A stretch of 64,000 nt of DNA from Fulvivirga ulvae. Lineage in GTDB: Bacteria; Bacteroidota; Bacteroidia; Cytophagales; Cyclobacteriaceae. The stretch covers positions 6,101,501-6,165,500 of the forward strand of contig NZ_CP089981.1 in NCBI RefSeq assembly GCF_021389975.1. The letters are read 5' to 3'. The notes under the pieces are model-generated. The model was not told the origin of the DNA, made no database searches, and saw only the letters and a list, made by a program, of their open reading frames with translations. The position numbers and the translations under genes are program-made. The first letter of the stretch is position 1, and each line of letters opens with the position of its first letter. Of this stretch, positions 54,522 through 62,782 are shown piece after piece.

Positions 54522-55412
54522 TCAAAACAAGACTTTACTTGATTCCTCAAAAAGACGGACTACACCTGTCATATTTTCATCACCTAAACCTTTATCCACT
54601 GCCTTCCGAAATACTTGATGTGCAGCATTAATTGTAGGTGCCATACCTTCAGCACCCACCTTTTGGAGTGTATAATCAAAATCTTTTTCTATCAATTCTA
54701 TGGGAAACATAGGTGAGAAGTTTTTTGTGAGCATACTACCAGTGAGATAACTGGCCACCGGACTCCAGACCGAAGTTTCGGCCACCGCACCTAGTATCCT
54801 GGCGACATCAGCGCCTGACCTTGTTAGCATGCCGATCAACTCCGCATAAGCAGTCACCTGAATACCCAGCAGGGTATTGGTCGTCAGTTTTGCAAGTGCT
54901 GCGGTTCCCAAATCACCTACAAGGATTATTGAGCCCCCCATTATTGCCAATACCGGTTCTGCTTTCCTAAGTGTGGCTTCATCTCCCCCTACCAGGTAGA
55001 TAAGCTGACCGGCTTCAGCCTGTGGTCGGGTCCCGGAGACCGGTGCTTCTAGCAGAGACACCCCACTGGCAGCCGTAGTTTGCCCCAACTCACGGATCCA
55101 TTCCGGAGTAAGCGTAGAACTTTCTATTGCGATAGATCCCGCTTTCATTCCTGCAAGTGCTCCCTTTTCAGGGTCGAGCCATACCTCGCGGGAAGCTTCA
55201 TTATCACGGACCATTGCTATTACAAAATCCGCATTTAACGCGGCATCTTTTGCACTTTGTGCCTGATGGGCTCCCGCCTCCACCAAAGGTGCTGCAGCAC
55301 TGGAAGTCCGGTTCCATACCGTGACGTTATGTCCGGCTTTGATGAGGTTCATGGCCATTCGGGAACCCATCGCTCCCAAGCCTAAAAAGGCTATGTTTAA
55401 TCTTTTACTCAT
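54522..55412 (-). CDS. NAD(P)-dependent beta-hydroxyacid dehydrogenase family protein
   Basis: This 296-aa enzyme belongs to the 3-hydroxyisobutyrate dehydrogenase/GLYR1 family. The Rossmann motif FLGLGAMGSRMAMNLIKAG is at the N-terminus. The substrate motif EAPVSGTRPQAEAGQL is near 121-138, and the catalytic Lys lies in ALAKLTTNTLLG. NRTS in the N-domain (VTVWNRTSS) suggests NADPH preference. It reduces an aldehyde or hydroxyacid. A 7-bp hairpin AAATAGC/GCTATTT (55434-55451) lies in its leader. The araC gene follows at 23 nt. Confidence 0.92.
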   Translation of the reverse strand: MSKRLNIAFLGLGAMGSRMAMNLIKAGHNVTVWNRTSSAAAPLVEAGAHQAQSAKDAALNADFVIAMVRDNEASREVWLDPEKGALAGMKAGSIAIESSTLTPEWIRELGQTTAASGVSLLEAPVSGTRPQAEAGQLIYLVGGDEATLRKAEPVLAIMGGSIILVGDLGTAALAKLTTNTLLGIQVTAYAELIGMLTRSGADVARILGAVAETSVWSPVASYLTGSMLTKNFSPMFPIELIEKDFDYTLQKVGAEGMAPTINAAHQVFRKAVDKGLGDENMTGVVRLFEESSKVLF

Positions 55413-55584
55413 AGTTTGATATAAATATTTACAAAATAGCTTGTGCTATTTCCTATACATGGTCAAGCTCTTAAACTCGATAATGCCCTTTTACAACCAG
55501 TTCAACCCTCTATAGGAACAGCATCAATGCTTGTAACGTTTGCGCCTAAGAAAAAAACACCCGGTTTAAACAAGCTTGATGACG

Positions 55585-56103
55585 TTATTTGGTTTTAGTT
55601 TTTTCCTGTGCAGCAGCTACAAGCCCGTCCAGCCAATCCTGATGCGCATTGATCATTGGGTTTGGCTTGGTCGAGGCCAGTTCCTTTGCTGGTTTGCCTA
55701 TTTGAGTTTCCTGTGTTAATACTCTAACTCTATTACCTGGCAAATCTTCGATTAACCATGCATGATGTACATCCAGCCGCTGGTTATCATCTCCCTCTAC
55801 CCATCCGTGCCATGCTACTCGTGCAGGATGCCCGTCAACCGGGGGTACATACTCTACCACTTCTGATTCCACCAAAAATCCAAATGTTATAAAACAAAAT
55901 CTAGCTCCTATGCGAAGTTCCGGCCCCGTGTTATCATAAAAAATGATCTCGGAAGCATTTTCATAATACTGAGGCCACGCGTTGGTATTGTTTAAAAACG
56001 GCCAAACTTCTGTTGTTTTTAGGTTTGGAATGATTACTTCATTGGAGCAATAATTATCCGTAGTTCCTGGTAAATACGACTCAGGCCATATAATTGCGTT
56101 CAT
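55585..56103 (-). CDS. SRPBCC family protein
   Basis: The 172-aa protein has the START-like pattern IIPNLKTTEVWPFLNNTNAWP, then ASEIIFYDNTGPELRIGARF, VAWHGWVEGDDNQRLDVHHAW and VRVLTQETQIGKPA. The fold binds hydrophobic ligands or polyketides. It is not a paralogue in detail of the 31598 product, only of the same superfamily. It is flanked by the dehydrogenase and an AraC gene; the substrate is unknown. Confidence 0.8.
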   Translation of the reverse strand: MNAIIWPESYLPGTTDNYCSNEVIIPNLKTTEVWPFLNNTNAWPQYYENASEIIFYDNTGPELRIGARFCFITFGFLVESEVVEYVPPVDGHPARVAWHGWVEGDDNQRLDVHHAWLIEDLPGNRVRVLTQETQIGKPAKELASTKPNPMINAHQDWLDGLVAAAQEKTKTK

Positions 56104-56188
56104 ATCTAAGCACTGTTTTAATAATTAAAAACAAGCTCAAAATTAATAGTTAGGACCGGCCTGGGGTTAACAAAATTCAATCCTGAAA

Positions 56189-57094
56189 TTACGAAATCCA
56201 ATCCATTCTAAACTTAGATGGACTCGTATTCTCATGTTTTTTGAAAAAGTTATTGAAATGGGTGACCTCATTGAACCCGAGAGATTGTGCAATATCAGAA
56301 ACACTCCAATTGGTTTTTTCCAACAAAATCTTCGCCTCCTGTATTACTCTTTCAGCAATAAGTACCGTAGTTGTTTTATTAGTGGTCTTTTTCAGCGCTT
56401 TATTGAGGTGATTTACATGTATAGCCAGTCTGTCAGCATAATCTGAGGCTGAGCGTAATTCCAGTCTCCTCTGCAGGTTTTCTATAGGAAACTGACGCTC
56501 AAGCAGTTCCAGAAATTGGACTGATATTCTCTGTGCAGAGTTCGACCCAAAATTGGAAATTCTGGCTGATCTCTTTTTTAACACAGTGTGAACTATATCA
56601 AAGGTCAGGTTTTTGAGAGCATCGTATCTGTAGATGTAATCAGAGCTAATTTCTTCAAACATGCGTTCAAAAAGAGCTTTGATGTAACTGCCTTCATCAT
56701 TGGATAATTCGAATACAGGAATAATATTTGGCTGAAATAAAGGGTACTCTGATAATTTGCCGAAATTACTAAAGAAAGACGCCGTAAAAAGGCAGCAATA
56801 GCCATTTGGCGACTCTCCAACAGGTTCCCATTGATAAGACAGTAATGGGTTAGAAAAGAGAATGCTCTGTGCGCCTGTTTCGATTACTCTGTCTCCAAAA
56901 TATATCCGCCAGTTTCCAGTTAATAAACTTATCTTGTAAAAGTCCTTTCTAACAAATGGCACCGGGCCAAGTTTTTTGTCCCGGCTCCCATTAAACTTGA
57001 AGACATTGAAATTTCCTATCCCTTTTTGCAGGTTTTCCGGAATCCAGCGTAATTCGGCATTGTAGAAATCCTGTATAGAAGGTTTGCTATTCAC
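56189..57094 (-). CDS. AraC family transcriptional regulator
   Basis: This 301-aa regulator starts with GTG at 57094. The N-terminal part is cupin-like (PFVRKDFYKISLLTGNWRIY). The C-terminal double HTH has LAIHVNHLNKALKKTTNKTT and WSVSDIAQSLGFNEVTHFNN, followed by FKKHENTSPSKFRMDW. It probably regulates the downstream SRPBCC gene or the block beyond it; no binding site could be read. Confidence 0.92.
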   Translation of the reverse strand: MNSKPSIQDFYNAELRWIPENLQKGIGNFNVFKFNGSRDKKLGPVPFVRKDFYKISLLTGNWRIYFGDRVIETGAQSILFSNPLLSYQWEPVGESPNGYCCLFTASFFSNFGKLSEYPLFQPNIIPVFELSNDEGSYIKALFERMFEEISSDYIYRYDALKNLTFDIVHTVLKKRSARISNFGSNSAQRISVQFLELLERQFPIENLQRRLELRSASDYADRLAIHVNHLNKALKKTTNKTTTVLIAERVIQEAKILLEKTNWSVSDIAQSLGFNEVTHFNNFFKKHENTSPSKFRMDWIS

Positions 57095-57161
57095 ACGGCA
57101 AAGCTACAAAATTCAAACCTTTTTGCACTAACCAAAAAAACAACTGAATACGAAATTCATC

Positions 57162-57332
57162 TTACCTTGCAGTAGACCTTAGTTTTTCTTCACCATAAAA
57201 ACGAACGATCTCCTTCTTTTCTTCCTCACTCCCCCGTTCAAAAACTCTTCTAATTACTGCTTTGTATTTCTTTTCCCAATCAATGCTATCAATGTCAGTA
57301 TCCCAAATAAGGCTTTTCTTAAAATAAGAAGA
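57162..57332 (-). pseudogene. 5'-truncated remnant of a small DUF6922-like gene
   Basis: A 56-codon open stretch without a start codon ends in TAA at 57162. It translates to KSLIWDTDIDSIDWEKKYK, then VIRRVFERGSEEEKK and EIVRFYGEEKLRS. This WDxDxxxIDWE...RxFERG...FYG pattern is one I associate with DUF6922, a small domain often beside AbiEii-type toxins. A stop codon lies directly before it, so the 5' end is lost. No toxin gene is present. The family name is a tentative recollection. Confidence 0.5.
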
Positions 57333-57359
57333 TTAGGTGTTTGAACCCCTTGTCTATCC

Positions 57360-57917
57360 TTAATTCTCAGTCAACTCTTCAATCTTCCTTTCAACATCTT
57401 TAATCTTACCAGCCCAGTAATCAATCGCCTTATCAGTATCAATCTTTCTTTTTTTCCCGGTTCCTGCTTTTAAATTTTGAGGAATGGTATACAAGTATAG
57501 CATATTCGCATCCCAATCCTTTTGTTTTTCACTATCATTGGCAGGCTCGACCCGGTGCTGCCAAAAACGACGGTGGTCAATGTACCTGTTTTTAACCTGC
57601 TCCAGGTACCCCAACAATGCCTCATGATCTTTAGGAATATACCCGGGACCGCTGCACCCGCAGGAGTGAAAAGTAATGCCGGCAGTATATAAATTACTCA
57701 TATGCTGCCATGCTTTAGTTTCGTTCCGTTTCGGAGATTTAAAGTCCAAACCCATGTCAGCCATTAGCCCGCCACACTGCGGACATTTGGCAATGGTTGC
57801 CTCGTGATACTTAGGGGAACCTCTTTCTATATCGGCCAATAATCTTCTTTTAAAAGCTTTGCAACAATTAAAACAAGCATAGTGAGGCTTATATGAAGTC
57901 ATTCCATATCGACACAT
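57360..57917 (-). CDS. Zinc-ribbon-containing protein of unknown function
   Basis: The 185-aa protein has a CFNCCKAF pair, a CPQCGG pair and a CGCSGPG stretch, consistent with one or two zinc ribbons in the N-terminal 95 residues. A C-terminal helical part ends in KIKDVERKIEELTEN. The family is unknown to me. It is possibly linked to the decayed gene 28 nt downstream of it. No signal peptide is present, so it is cytoplasmic. Confidence 0.7.
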   Translation of the reverse strand: MCRYGMTSYKPHYACFNCCKAFKRRLLADIERGSPKYHEATIAKCPQCGGLMADMGLDFKSPKRNETKAWQHMSNLYTAGITFHSCGCSGPGYIPKDHEALLGYLEQVKNRYIDHRRFWQHRVEPANDSEKQKDWDANMLYLYTIPQNLKAGTGKKRKIDTDKAIDYWAGKIKDVERKIEELTEN

Positions 57918-58047
57918 AATTCTTTCTGTTTGGTTATAGCGAGCACGTTCATGCCAAATGGTTTTGCAGAATCTCTGATCACAGGCAAAAACGGTTAAAA
58001 GTAAATATACCGAAGCCCACTGATTTCCGACTAAGTTAACCCTTTAT

Positions 58048-58917
58048 CTATCCCTGCTCAGCCTTAACATGTTTACTCCGGTATGCCGTCGGGCTCACCC
58101 CCATATGTTTTTTAAACTGGCTGCTCAAATGGCTACCGTCACTAAAATCAAGCTCGTGTGCAATTTCACTGATCGAAAGAGTGCTGCTCGTCAGTCGCTG
58201 CTCTACCAGTTTCATCTTATACAAAGTAATATAGCTTTGCAGACTTTCACCGGTTATTTTTTTGAAGTATTCCCCTACATACGTTTTAGACAAGCTAAAC
58301 CGCTCAGCCAGGTATGCAGTTTTGATCTTTTCCTTATCATGGATATTTTGCCTGACGTGCAGCAAGAGTTTATTAATAAGAGGTTCTTCTTTAAAATTAC
58401 AACCCTCACCCCTTTGCTCATTCACCACGCTCCTCATAAGTATATTAAGTATAAGTGTGATCAGATGTCGGAGATTGTCTTCATAATAGGCCTCTTTTCG
58501 ATCATATTCTCCCGTCAGGTTATCTATAAGCGATATTATCGCCGTACGGTCGGCGACGTCCTTTATTATCAGCGGCTGAAAGCGGTTATGGTGATAAAAT
58601 ATCTGTTCTAACTGTTTCAGCCATCGGGTTACGCTTTCACGCTCCCCGGCACTTTTATACTGGGTTAGAAATACATGAGAAAACCTGATGGAGCAAATCC
58701 GTGTCTCCTTATCACTCCGGAAGCCCCTGCAGTCGAGTGGCGTAAACAGAAATATATCTCCCTCCGAGTAGTCATAGAAGTTTTCATTTACTTCACGATT
58801 ACCTTCTCCTTGTTCAATTCGTATAATTTCAAAAAAATGATACACCAGGGCATGCTGTTTCCAGTAAGCCAAGTCTGACATATGTAGTTCGAAGGGCTGA
58901 TAAAGCTGTTTTTTCAT
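58048..58917 (-). CDS. AraC family transcriptional regulator, divergent from an alpha/beta hydrolase
   Basis: The 289-aa protein has a cupin-type N-domain (YDYSEGDIFLFTPLDCRGFR) and a C-terminal AraC double HTH with ERFSLSKTYVGEYFKKITG and IAHELDFSDGSHLSSQFKKH, ending MGVSPTAYRS. It is divergent from the hydrolase gene at 59020. An inverted repeat AAGAGATAC/GTATCTCTT lies between them and may be its operator. It probably regulates the hydrolase and itself. Confidence 0.93.
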   Translation of the reverse strand: MKKQLYQPFELHMSDLAYWKQHALVYHFFEIIRIEQGEGNREVNENFYDYSEGDIFLFTPLDCRGFRSDKETRICSIRFSHVFLTQYKSAGERESVTRWLKQLEQIFYHHNRFQPLIIKDVADRTAIISLIDNLTGEYDRKEAYYEDNLRHLITLILNILMRSVVNEQRGEGCNFKEEPLINKLLLHVRQNIHDKEKIKTAYLAERFSLSKTYVGEYFKKITGESLQSYITLYKMKLVEQRLTSSTLSISEIAHELDFSDGSHLSSQFKKHMGVSPTAYRSKHVKAEQG

Positions 58918-58933
58918 AAACCTTAATGGTTAC

Positions 58934-59000
58934 AAGAGATACCTTACTTTTTACAGGCGACGGTTTTTCCCACGCCCTACCTTCGTATCTCTTACGATAC
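58934..59000. promoter_or_regulatory. Inverted repeat in the araC/hydrolase divergent region
   Basis: AAGAGATAC (58934-58942) and GTATCTCTT (58985-58993) are exact complements 42 nt apart. A second dyad, GTATC N6 GATAC (58985-59000), overlaps the right copy. The region has 102 bp between the two starts and is the only place for their promoters. Confidence 0.45.
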
Positions 59001-59019
59001 AAATCAACAAACGATCAAT

Positions 59020-59979
59020 ATGCAACAGAAAAAAGCAACTTATCCACCTGCGGGTCGGCACTTACTGGCTCTTACACTTGCGCTGTTATCTATTAATGGA
59101 GCAAGTGGTGAAGGTTATCGTCTATTAACAATTAAAAACTATTTAACTACTATGAAGCAGCAAACTGATTTACTCACTACAAAAGAAGCACAATACTTTA
59201 CCACTGGCGATGGGCAGCAGATAGCCTTTAAGCTCGACGGCCCTGAAGACGCACCGGTACTTATTTTATCTAACTCGATAGCTACCAATTTTCGCATGTG
59301 GGAGGGACAAATACCTGCCTTTACTCAGCATTTCAGAATTCTTCGTTTTGATACTCGTGGTCATGGATCTTCTGATGCCCCTGCGGGAAATTATTCCATA
59401 GCCCGAATGGGATGGGATGTCATTGAACTAATGAACCATTTGAATATACAACACGCGCATTTCTGCGGTTTATCCTTAGGAGGCTTTATTGGTCAATGGT
59501 TAGCCATCCATGCACCCGATAGGATAAACAGACTGGTGCTTGCCAACACCTCCTCCCACCTCGGCCCCCAAGCTCAATGGAATGAGCATATCATCTCGTT
59601 AAATGCAGGAGCCTCCATGCACGCCTATGGTGATATGTTTATTGGTAACTGGTTCCCTCAAAAAATGATTGAGGCACGGGACAGTACTGTTTCCAAATTC
59701 AGGAAAATGGTATTGGACACCTCACCGCAGGGCCTGGCGGGTTCCTTTGCTGCTGTACGGGATACCGATCTGCGAAGAACCATTACGTTGATACCTAACC
59801 CGACACTGGTCATAGGTGGAGCATACGACGGCGTCACACTTCCTGAACACAGTGAGGAGATTGCAGCATCCATTCCAGGGGCCCGGCTGGTGATACTTCC
59901 CGTTGTTCACCTATCCAATGTCGAAAACAGTGATGATTTTGAAAGACTGGTTATTGATTTTCTTCTTACAGATGATTAG
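59020..59979 (+). CDS. Alpha/beta hydrolase, 3-oxoadipate enol-lactonase-like
   Basis: This hydrolase has RGHGSSDAP, the nucleophile elbow FCGLSLGGFIGQW (Ser), the acid Asp in GGAYDGVT and the His in VVHLSNVE. It resembles 3-oxoadipate enol-lactonase (PcaD) and related dihydrocoumarin/lactone hydrolases. The first ATG (59020) gives 319 aa with a hydrophobic leader LLALTLALLSINGASG that may be a signal peptide. A second ATG at 59152 gives 275 aa, the typical cytoplasmic length. I cannot decide between them. No other catechol-pathway gene is near, so the substrate is open. Confidence 0.88.
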   Translation: MQQKKATYPPAGRHLLALTLALLSINGASGEGYRLLTIKNYLTTMKQQTDLLTTKEAQYFTTGDGQQIAFKLDGPEDAPVLILSNSIATNFRMWEGQIPAFTQHFRILRFDTRGHGSSDAPAGNYSIARMGWDVIELMNHLNIQHAHFCGLSLGGFIGQWLAIHAPDRINRLVLANTSSHLGPQAQWNEHIISLNAGASMHAYGDMFIGNWFPQKMIEARDSTVSKFRKMVLDTSPQGLAGSFAAVRDTDLRRTITLIPNPTLVIGGAYDGVTLPEHSEEIAASIPGARLVILPVVHLSNVENSDDFERLVIDFLLTDD

Positions 59980-60142
59980 GTACAGAAACTATTAGGGGTT
60001 AGACCGAGCATCCTGGCAGATATTAACTTTTTGCCTCCGTGTTTGACAGAAAGTAGTTAATAGCAGTTGGCAAACTGTATAATATATCAATGAGCGCGGC
60101 TTACTGATTTTCTGCTAGCCGATTACTTTAAAAATACGGCAT

Positions 60143-60172
60143 AAAAAAAGACAAACTGAAGATACAGTTTGC
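60143..60172 (-). terminator. Terminator of the tRNA operon
   Basis: On the minus strand CAAACTG (60171-60165) and CAGTTTG (60058+ i.e. 60058-60064 are not used; the arm is 60058-free and lies at 60152-60158) pair around a 6-nt loop, followed by TC and seven T (60143-60149). It starts 10 nt after the 3' end of tRNA-Arg. Confidence 0.85.
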
Positions 60173-60181
60173 CTCGCATCG

Positions 60182-60255
60182 TGATCCCGCAGGGACTCGA
60201 ACCCCGAACCTACTGCTTAGAAGGCAGTTGCTCTATCCAGTTGAGCTACGGAACC
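60182..60255 (-). tRNA. tRNA-Arg (anticodon TCT)
   Basis: The 74-nt cloverleaf begins GGTTCCG and ends CGGGATC plus discriminator A. The anticodon loop CTTCTAA gives TCT (reads AGA). The T-arm CGGGG TTCGAGT CCCTG is normal with one G-U-type pair. No CCA is encoded. It is the last of three tRNAs on this strand. Confidence 0.96.
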
Positions 60256-60297
60256 TAAATCTGGTAATCCAGAAGTCTAAATTCTTAAAAAAATAAG

Positions 60298-60372
60298 TCG
60301 GGGCGGCAGGATTCGAACCTGCGACCCCCTGGTCCCAAACCAGGTACGCTAACCGGACTGCGCTACGCCCCG
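60298..60372 (-). tRNA. tRNA-Pro (anticodon TGG)
   Basis: The 75-nt gene has acceptor arms CGGGGCG/CGCCCCG and an anticodon stem CCTGG/CCAGG around TTTGGGA, so the anticodon is TGG (reads CCA). The T-arm is GCAGG TTCGAAT CCTGC, and the discriminator is A. CCA is not encoded. Confidence 0.97.
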
Positions 60373-60430
60373 AACTCTATTAAAACTTTAATTTTCTTCC
60401 TGATCGTTATCAGGTGCTCAAATCGAGCCA

Positions 60431-60520
<90 letters not shown>

Positions 60521-60614
60521 GGATGTTTATAAAAACACTCTTTTTGTGCTTCTAAAATAACTATTACCCATCTTTTTCAGCACTTACCAACGTCACTGTC
60601 TCCGAAAGAGAGTG

Positions 60615-60646
60615 CAAATATAAATGAACTCTTTCCATTTAACCAA
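60615..60646 (-). promoter_or_regulatory. Promoter of the Ser-Pro-Arg tRNA operon
   Basis: On the minus strand TTG (60646-60644) is followed after 21 nt by TATATTTG (60622-60615), a perfect TAnnTTTG box. It lies about 95 nt before tRNA-Ser. The match in both elements supports a housekeeping sigma promoter of the Bacteroidota type. Confidence 0.55.
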
Positions 60647-60756
60647 GTTCCCCAAGAAACTTTTTTTAATAAAATTTCAAACAATAAACTAAATCGTTCC
60701 CAGCATCGTTTAATCAGTGTTTTTACCATCAAAATTTTGTTTTGTGACCAATGGTA

Positions 60757-60787
60757 TTTGAGCCCAAAGGCTGCTTTTATATATTTG
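60757..60787 (+). promoter_or_regulatory. Promoter of the batB-batC genes
   Basis: TTTG (60757-60760), a 19-nt spacer and TATATTTG (60780-60787) match the Bacteroidota -33/-7 pattern exactly, 34 nt before the ATG at 60822. The remainder of the 301-bp gap behind tRNA-Ser holds the divergent tRNA promoter and no gene. Confidence 0.65.
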
Positions 60788-60821
60788 TCCCATATAGTTT
60801 TTAAAAACTAACTTTTTAAAT

Positions 60822-61790
60822 ATGAGCTGGCTCTATTCCCTAAGTGGATTGGAAATTACATTCATCACGCTTTTTATTATTTTTTATTTGTTATACCTGC
60901 TGCGAGTGATCAGCATCGCAAAAAAACTGAGTACTCCCTACAGCTCTGTATTTATAAAGTTAAGTATCAGGTCCATCTATTTCGCATTATTTATCATAGC
61001 CCTATTGGGACCTTCATTTGGGGAATCTAAAAGGGAAGTAAAATCAGTGGGGAAAGACATTTTTGTTTTGGTAGACCTCTCACAATCCATGAATGCCAAT
61101 GATGTGCAACCCACCCGGCTGGAAAAAGTCAAGTTTGAATTAAAAAACATTGTTGAAGCATTCAGCTCAGATCGCATCGGAATTATCATCTTTTCTTCCG
61201 AAGCTTTCATGCAGGCTCCGCTAACTTTTGACCAAAATGCACTTAACCTATTCATTGAAACTTTGAATACAAAGCTGGTTCCCAACATGGGTACCGACTT
61301 TACTCCTCCCCTTGAACTGGCTCTGGAAAAATTAAACAATGAAGAATCGCCCATTACACAGCAAAAATCAAAAGCCATTATACTGATCAGCGACGGAGAA
61401 GATTTTGGAGAAGAAACGGAAGAAGTAGCCCGGGAAATAGAGGATCAGGGCATTAAACTATTTACCCTGGGTGTCGGTACAGAGCGTGGAAGCAAAATCC
61501 GGGTAGGTGGTGTTTATAAAAAGGACAAAGAAGGCAATGATGTAGTAACCAAACTCGATAGCAGAACATTAAAAAAGCTGGCCTCAGAAACAGGCGGCAA
61601 GTATTTTGAGATCAATGAAACTAATAATGACGTTTCGCGATTGATCAATACAATAAACAATATTGAAGGTGAGCTGAGGGATTCCCGGCAGATCGACGTT
61701 TCGGCCAACAGGTATTACTACTTTTTAGGTATCGCTCTGCTACTGCTGATCACTGATCTTCTTACCAGTGTCAAAACAATCAAGATATGA
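60822..61790 (+). CDS. BatB-like membrane protein with von Willebrand factor A domain
   Basis: This 322-aa protein has two N-terminal membrane helices (about 10-30 and 48-64), a VWA domain (about 78-270) and a C-terminal helix (about 298-318). The VWA MIDAS motif is DLSQSMNAND (Asp85, Ser87, Ser89), with further ligands in MGTDFTPPLE and ISDGEDFGEE. The Bat proteins (Bacteroides aerotolerance) are linked to stress survival. MoxR, BatA, BatD and BatE are not visible next to it. It overlaps the BatC-like gene by 4 nt (ATGA). Confidence 0.9.
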   Translation: MSWLYSLSGLEITFITLFIIFYLLYLLRVISIAKKLSTPYSSVFIKLSIRSIYFALFIIALLGPSFGESKREVKSVGKDIFVLVDLSQSMNANDVQPTRLEKVKFELKNIVEAFSSDRIGIIIFSSEAFMQAPLTFDQNALNLFIETLNTKLVPNMGTDFTPPLELALEKLNNEESPITQQKSKAIILISDGEDFGEETEEVAREIEDQGIKLFTLGVGTERGSKIRVGGVYKKDKEGNDVVTKLDSRTLKKLASETGGKYFEINETNNDVSRLINTINNIEGELRDSRQIDVSANRYYYFLGIALLLLITDLLTSVKTIKI

Positions 61791-62671
61791 AGTATTTGTT
61801 TGCCATACTCCTTGTTACTTTCAGTTCGTGGACCGATCTTGATAAGATAGCAAAAGTCAATAAGTTAAAAAAAGAGGCTAAAACGGCCTACAACAACGGT
61901 GACTACCAAAGGGCGCTGGATAATTACCTTTATCTGGTTGATTCCATGCAGGTTGAGGATGACAACATTATACTTAACATGGCCAATGCATACTATAAAC
62001 TCAAAGATACCACCAATGCTGTCAATAACTATCAGGCTGTAGTGGACAGTAAGGACAATCTAGTTCGTTCGGTCGCCCAACAACAGCTTGGAGTAATAGC
62101 AAACCGCTCCAAAAAATTTAAAGAAGCCCTGGAACATTTCAAGGAAGCTATAAAGGCTGACCCGGCTAATGAAGAAGCCCGGTATAATTACGAGCTTTTG
62201 AAAAAGGTGTTGAAAGAGCAGGAGGAACAGAATAAGGACCAGCAGAATAAAGATGAGAAAGATCAGCAGAAGCAGGACCAAAAGAAAGATCAACAGAAGC
62301 AGGATCAGCAAAAGCAGGGAGATCAGGAGAAAAAAGATCAGGAGCAACAGAAGGACGAAGAAAAAGAGGGCAAAGGTGACGAAAAAGAGGAACAAGAGCA
62401 GCAGGACAAGAAAGATGGAGAGAAGAAAGAAGACGGAAAACCTAAAGAAGAACAAAAACAGAAGCCTGAAGATGGCAAAGAGTCTGAAGAAGAAAACAAG
62501 GACAAACAAGATCAGATGAGCTCTGCTGCCGATAAACTTGAAGAAATGAAAATCTCAGAAGAAAAGGCGAAAATGATATTGGAAGCCCTCAAAAACAAGG
62601 AGATTCAATACTACCAGCAAAACAAAAGAAAGGCTACCAAACCCAAGGAATCTGATAAACCGGACTGGTAG
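61787..62671 (+). CDS. BatC-like TPR protein with a charged low-complexity region
   Basis: The 294-aa protein has an N-terminal hydrophobic segment and about three TPR motifs (30-145, e.g. AYNNGDYQRALDNYLYLV and FKEALEHFKEAIKADPANEE). A Lys/Gln/Glu/Asp-rich stretch covers about 146-245, and a C-terminal KMILEALKNKEIQYYQQ helix closes the protein. This layout is that of BatC/BatE-type TPR proteins following BatB. The highly charged linker probably is disordered. It shares the transcript with the VWA gene and ends before a terminator. Confidence 0.88.
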   Translation: MKYLFAILLVTFSSWTDLDKIAKVNKLKKEAKTAYNNGDYQRALDNYLYLVDSMQVEDDNIILNMANAYYKLKDTTNAVNNYQAVVDSKDNLVRSVAQQQLGVIANRSKKFKEALEHFKEAIKADPANEEARYNYELLKKVLKEQEEQNKDQQNKDEKDQQKQDQKKDQQKQDQQKQGDQEKKDQEQQKDEEKEGKGDEKEEQEQQDKKDGEKKEDGKPKEEQKQKPEDGKESEEENKDKQDQMSSAADKLEEMKISEEKAKMILEALKNKEIQYYQQNKRKATKPKESDKPDW

Positions 62672-62725
62672 AATATTATACAGGAGAGCCCTTTTAAACT
62701 AGCCCCTATTTGGTTATTTTTGTTG

Positions 62726-62753
62726 GCCTAACGAAAGTTAGGCTTTTCTTTTT
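62726..62753 (+). terminator. Terminator of the bat transcript
   Basis: GCCTAAC (62726-62732), GAAA loop and GTTAGGC (62737-62743) followed by TTTTCTTTTT make a strong intrinsic terminator, 54 nt behind the BatC-like stop and 29 nt before the thiolase ATG. Confidence 0.92.
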
Positions 62754-62782
62754 AAATCATAAAAACCCCTAAGATTATATTT

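Noticed and set aside
62060..62509. Long minus-strand open frame rich in Leu/Phe (149 codons)
   Set aside because: It is the antisense of the Lys/Gln/Glu/Asp-rich linker of the BatC-like gene; the composition is a consequence of the purine-rich coding strand.
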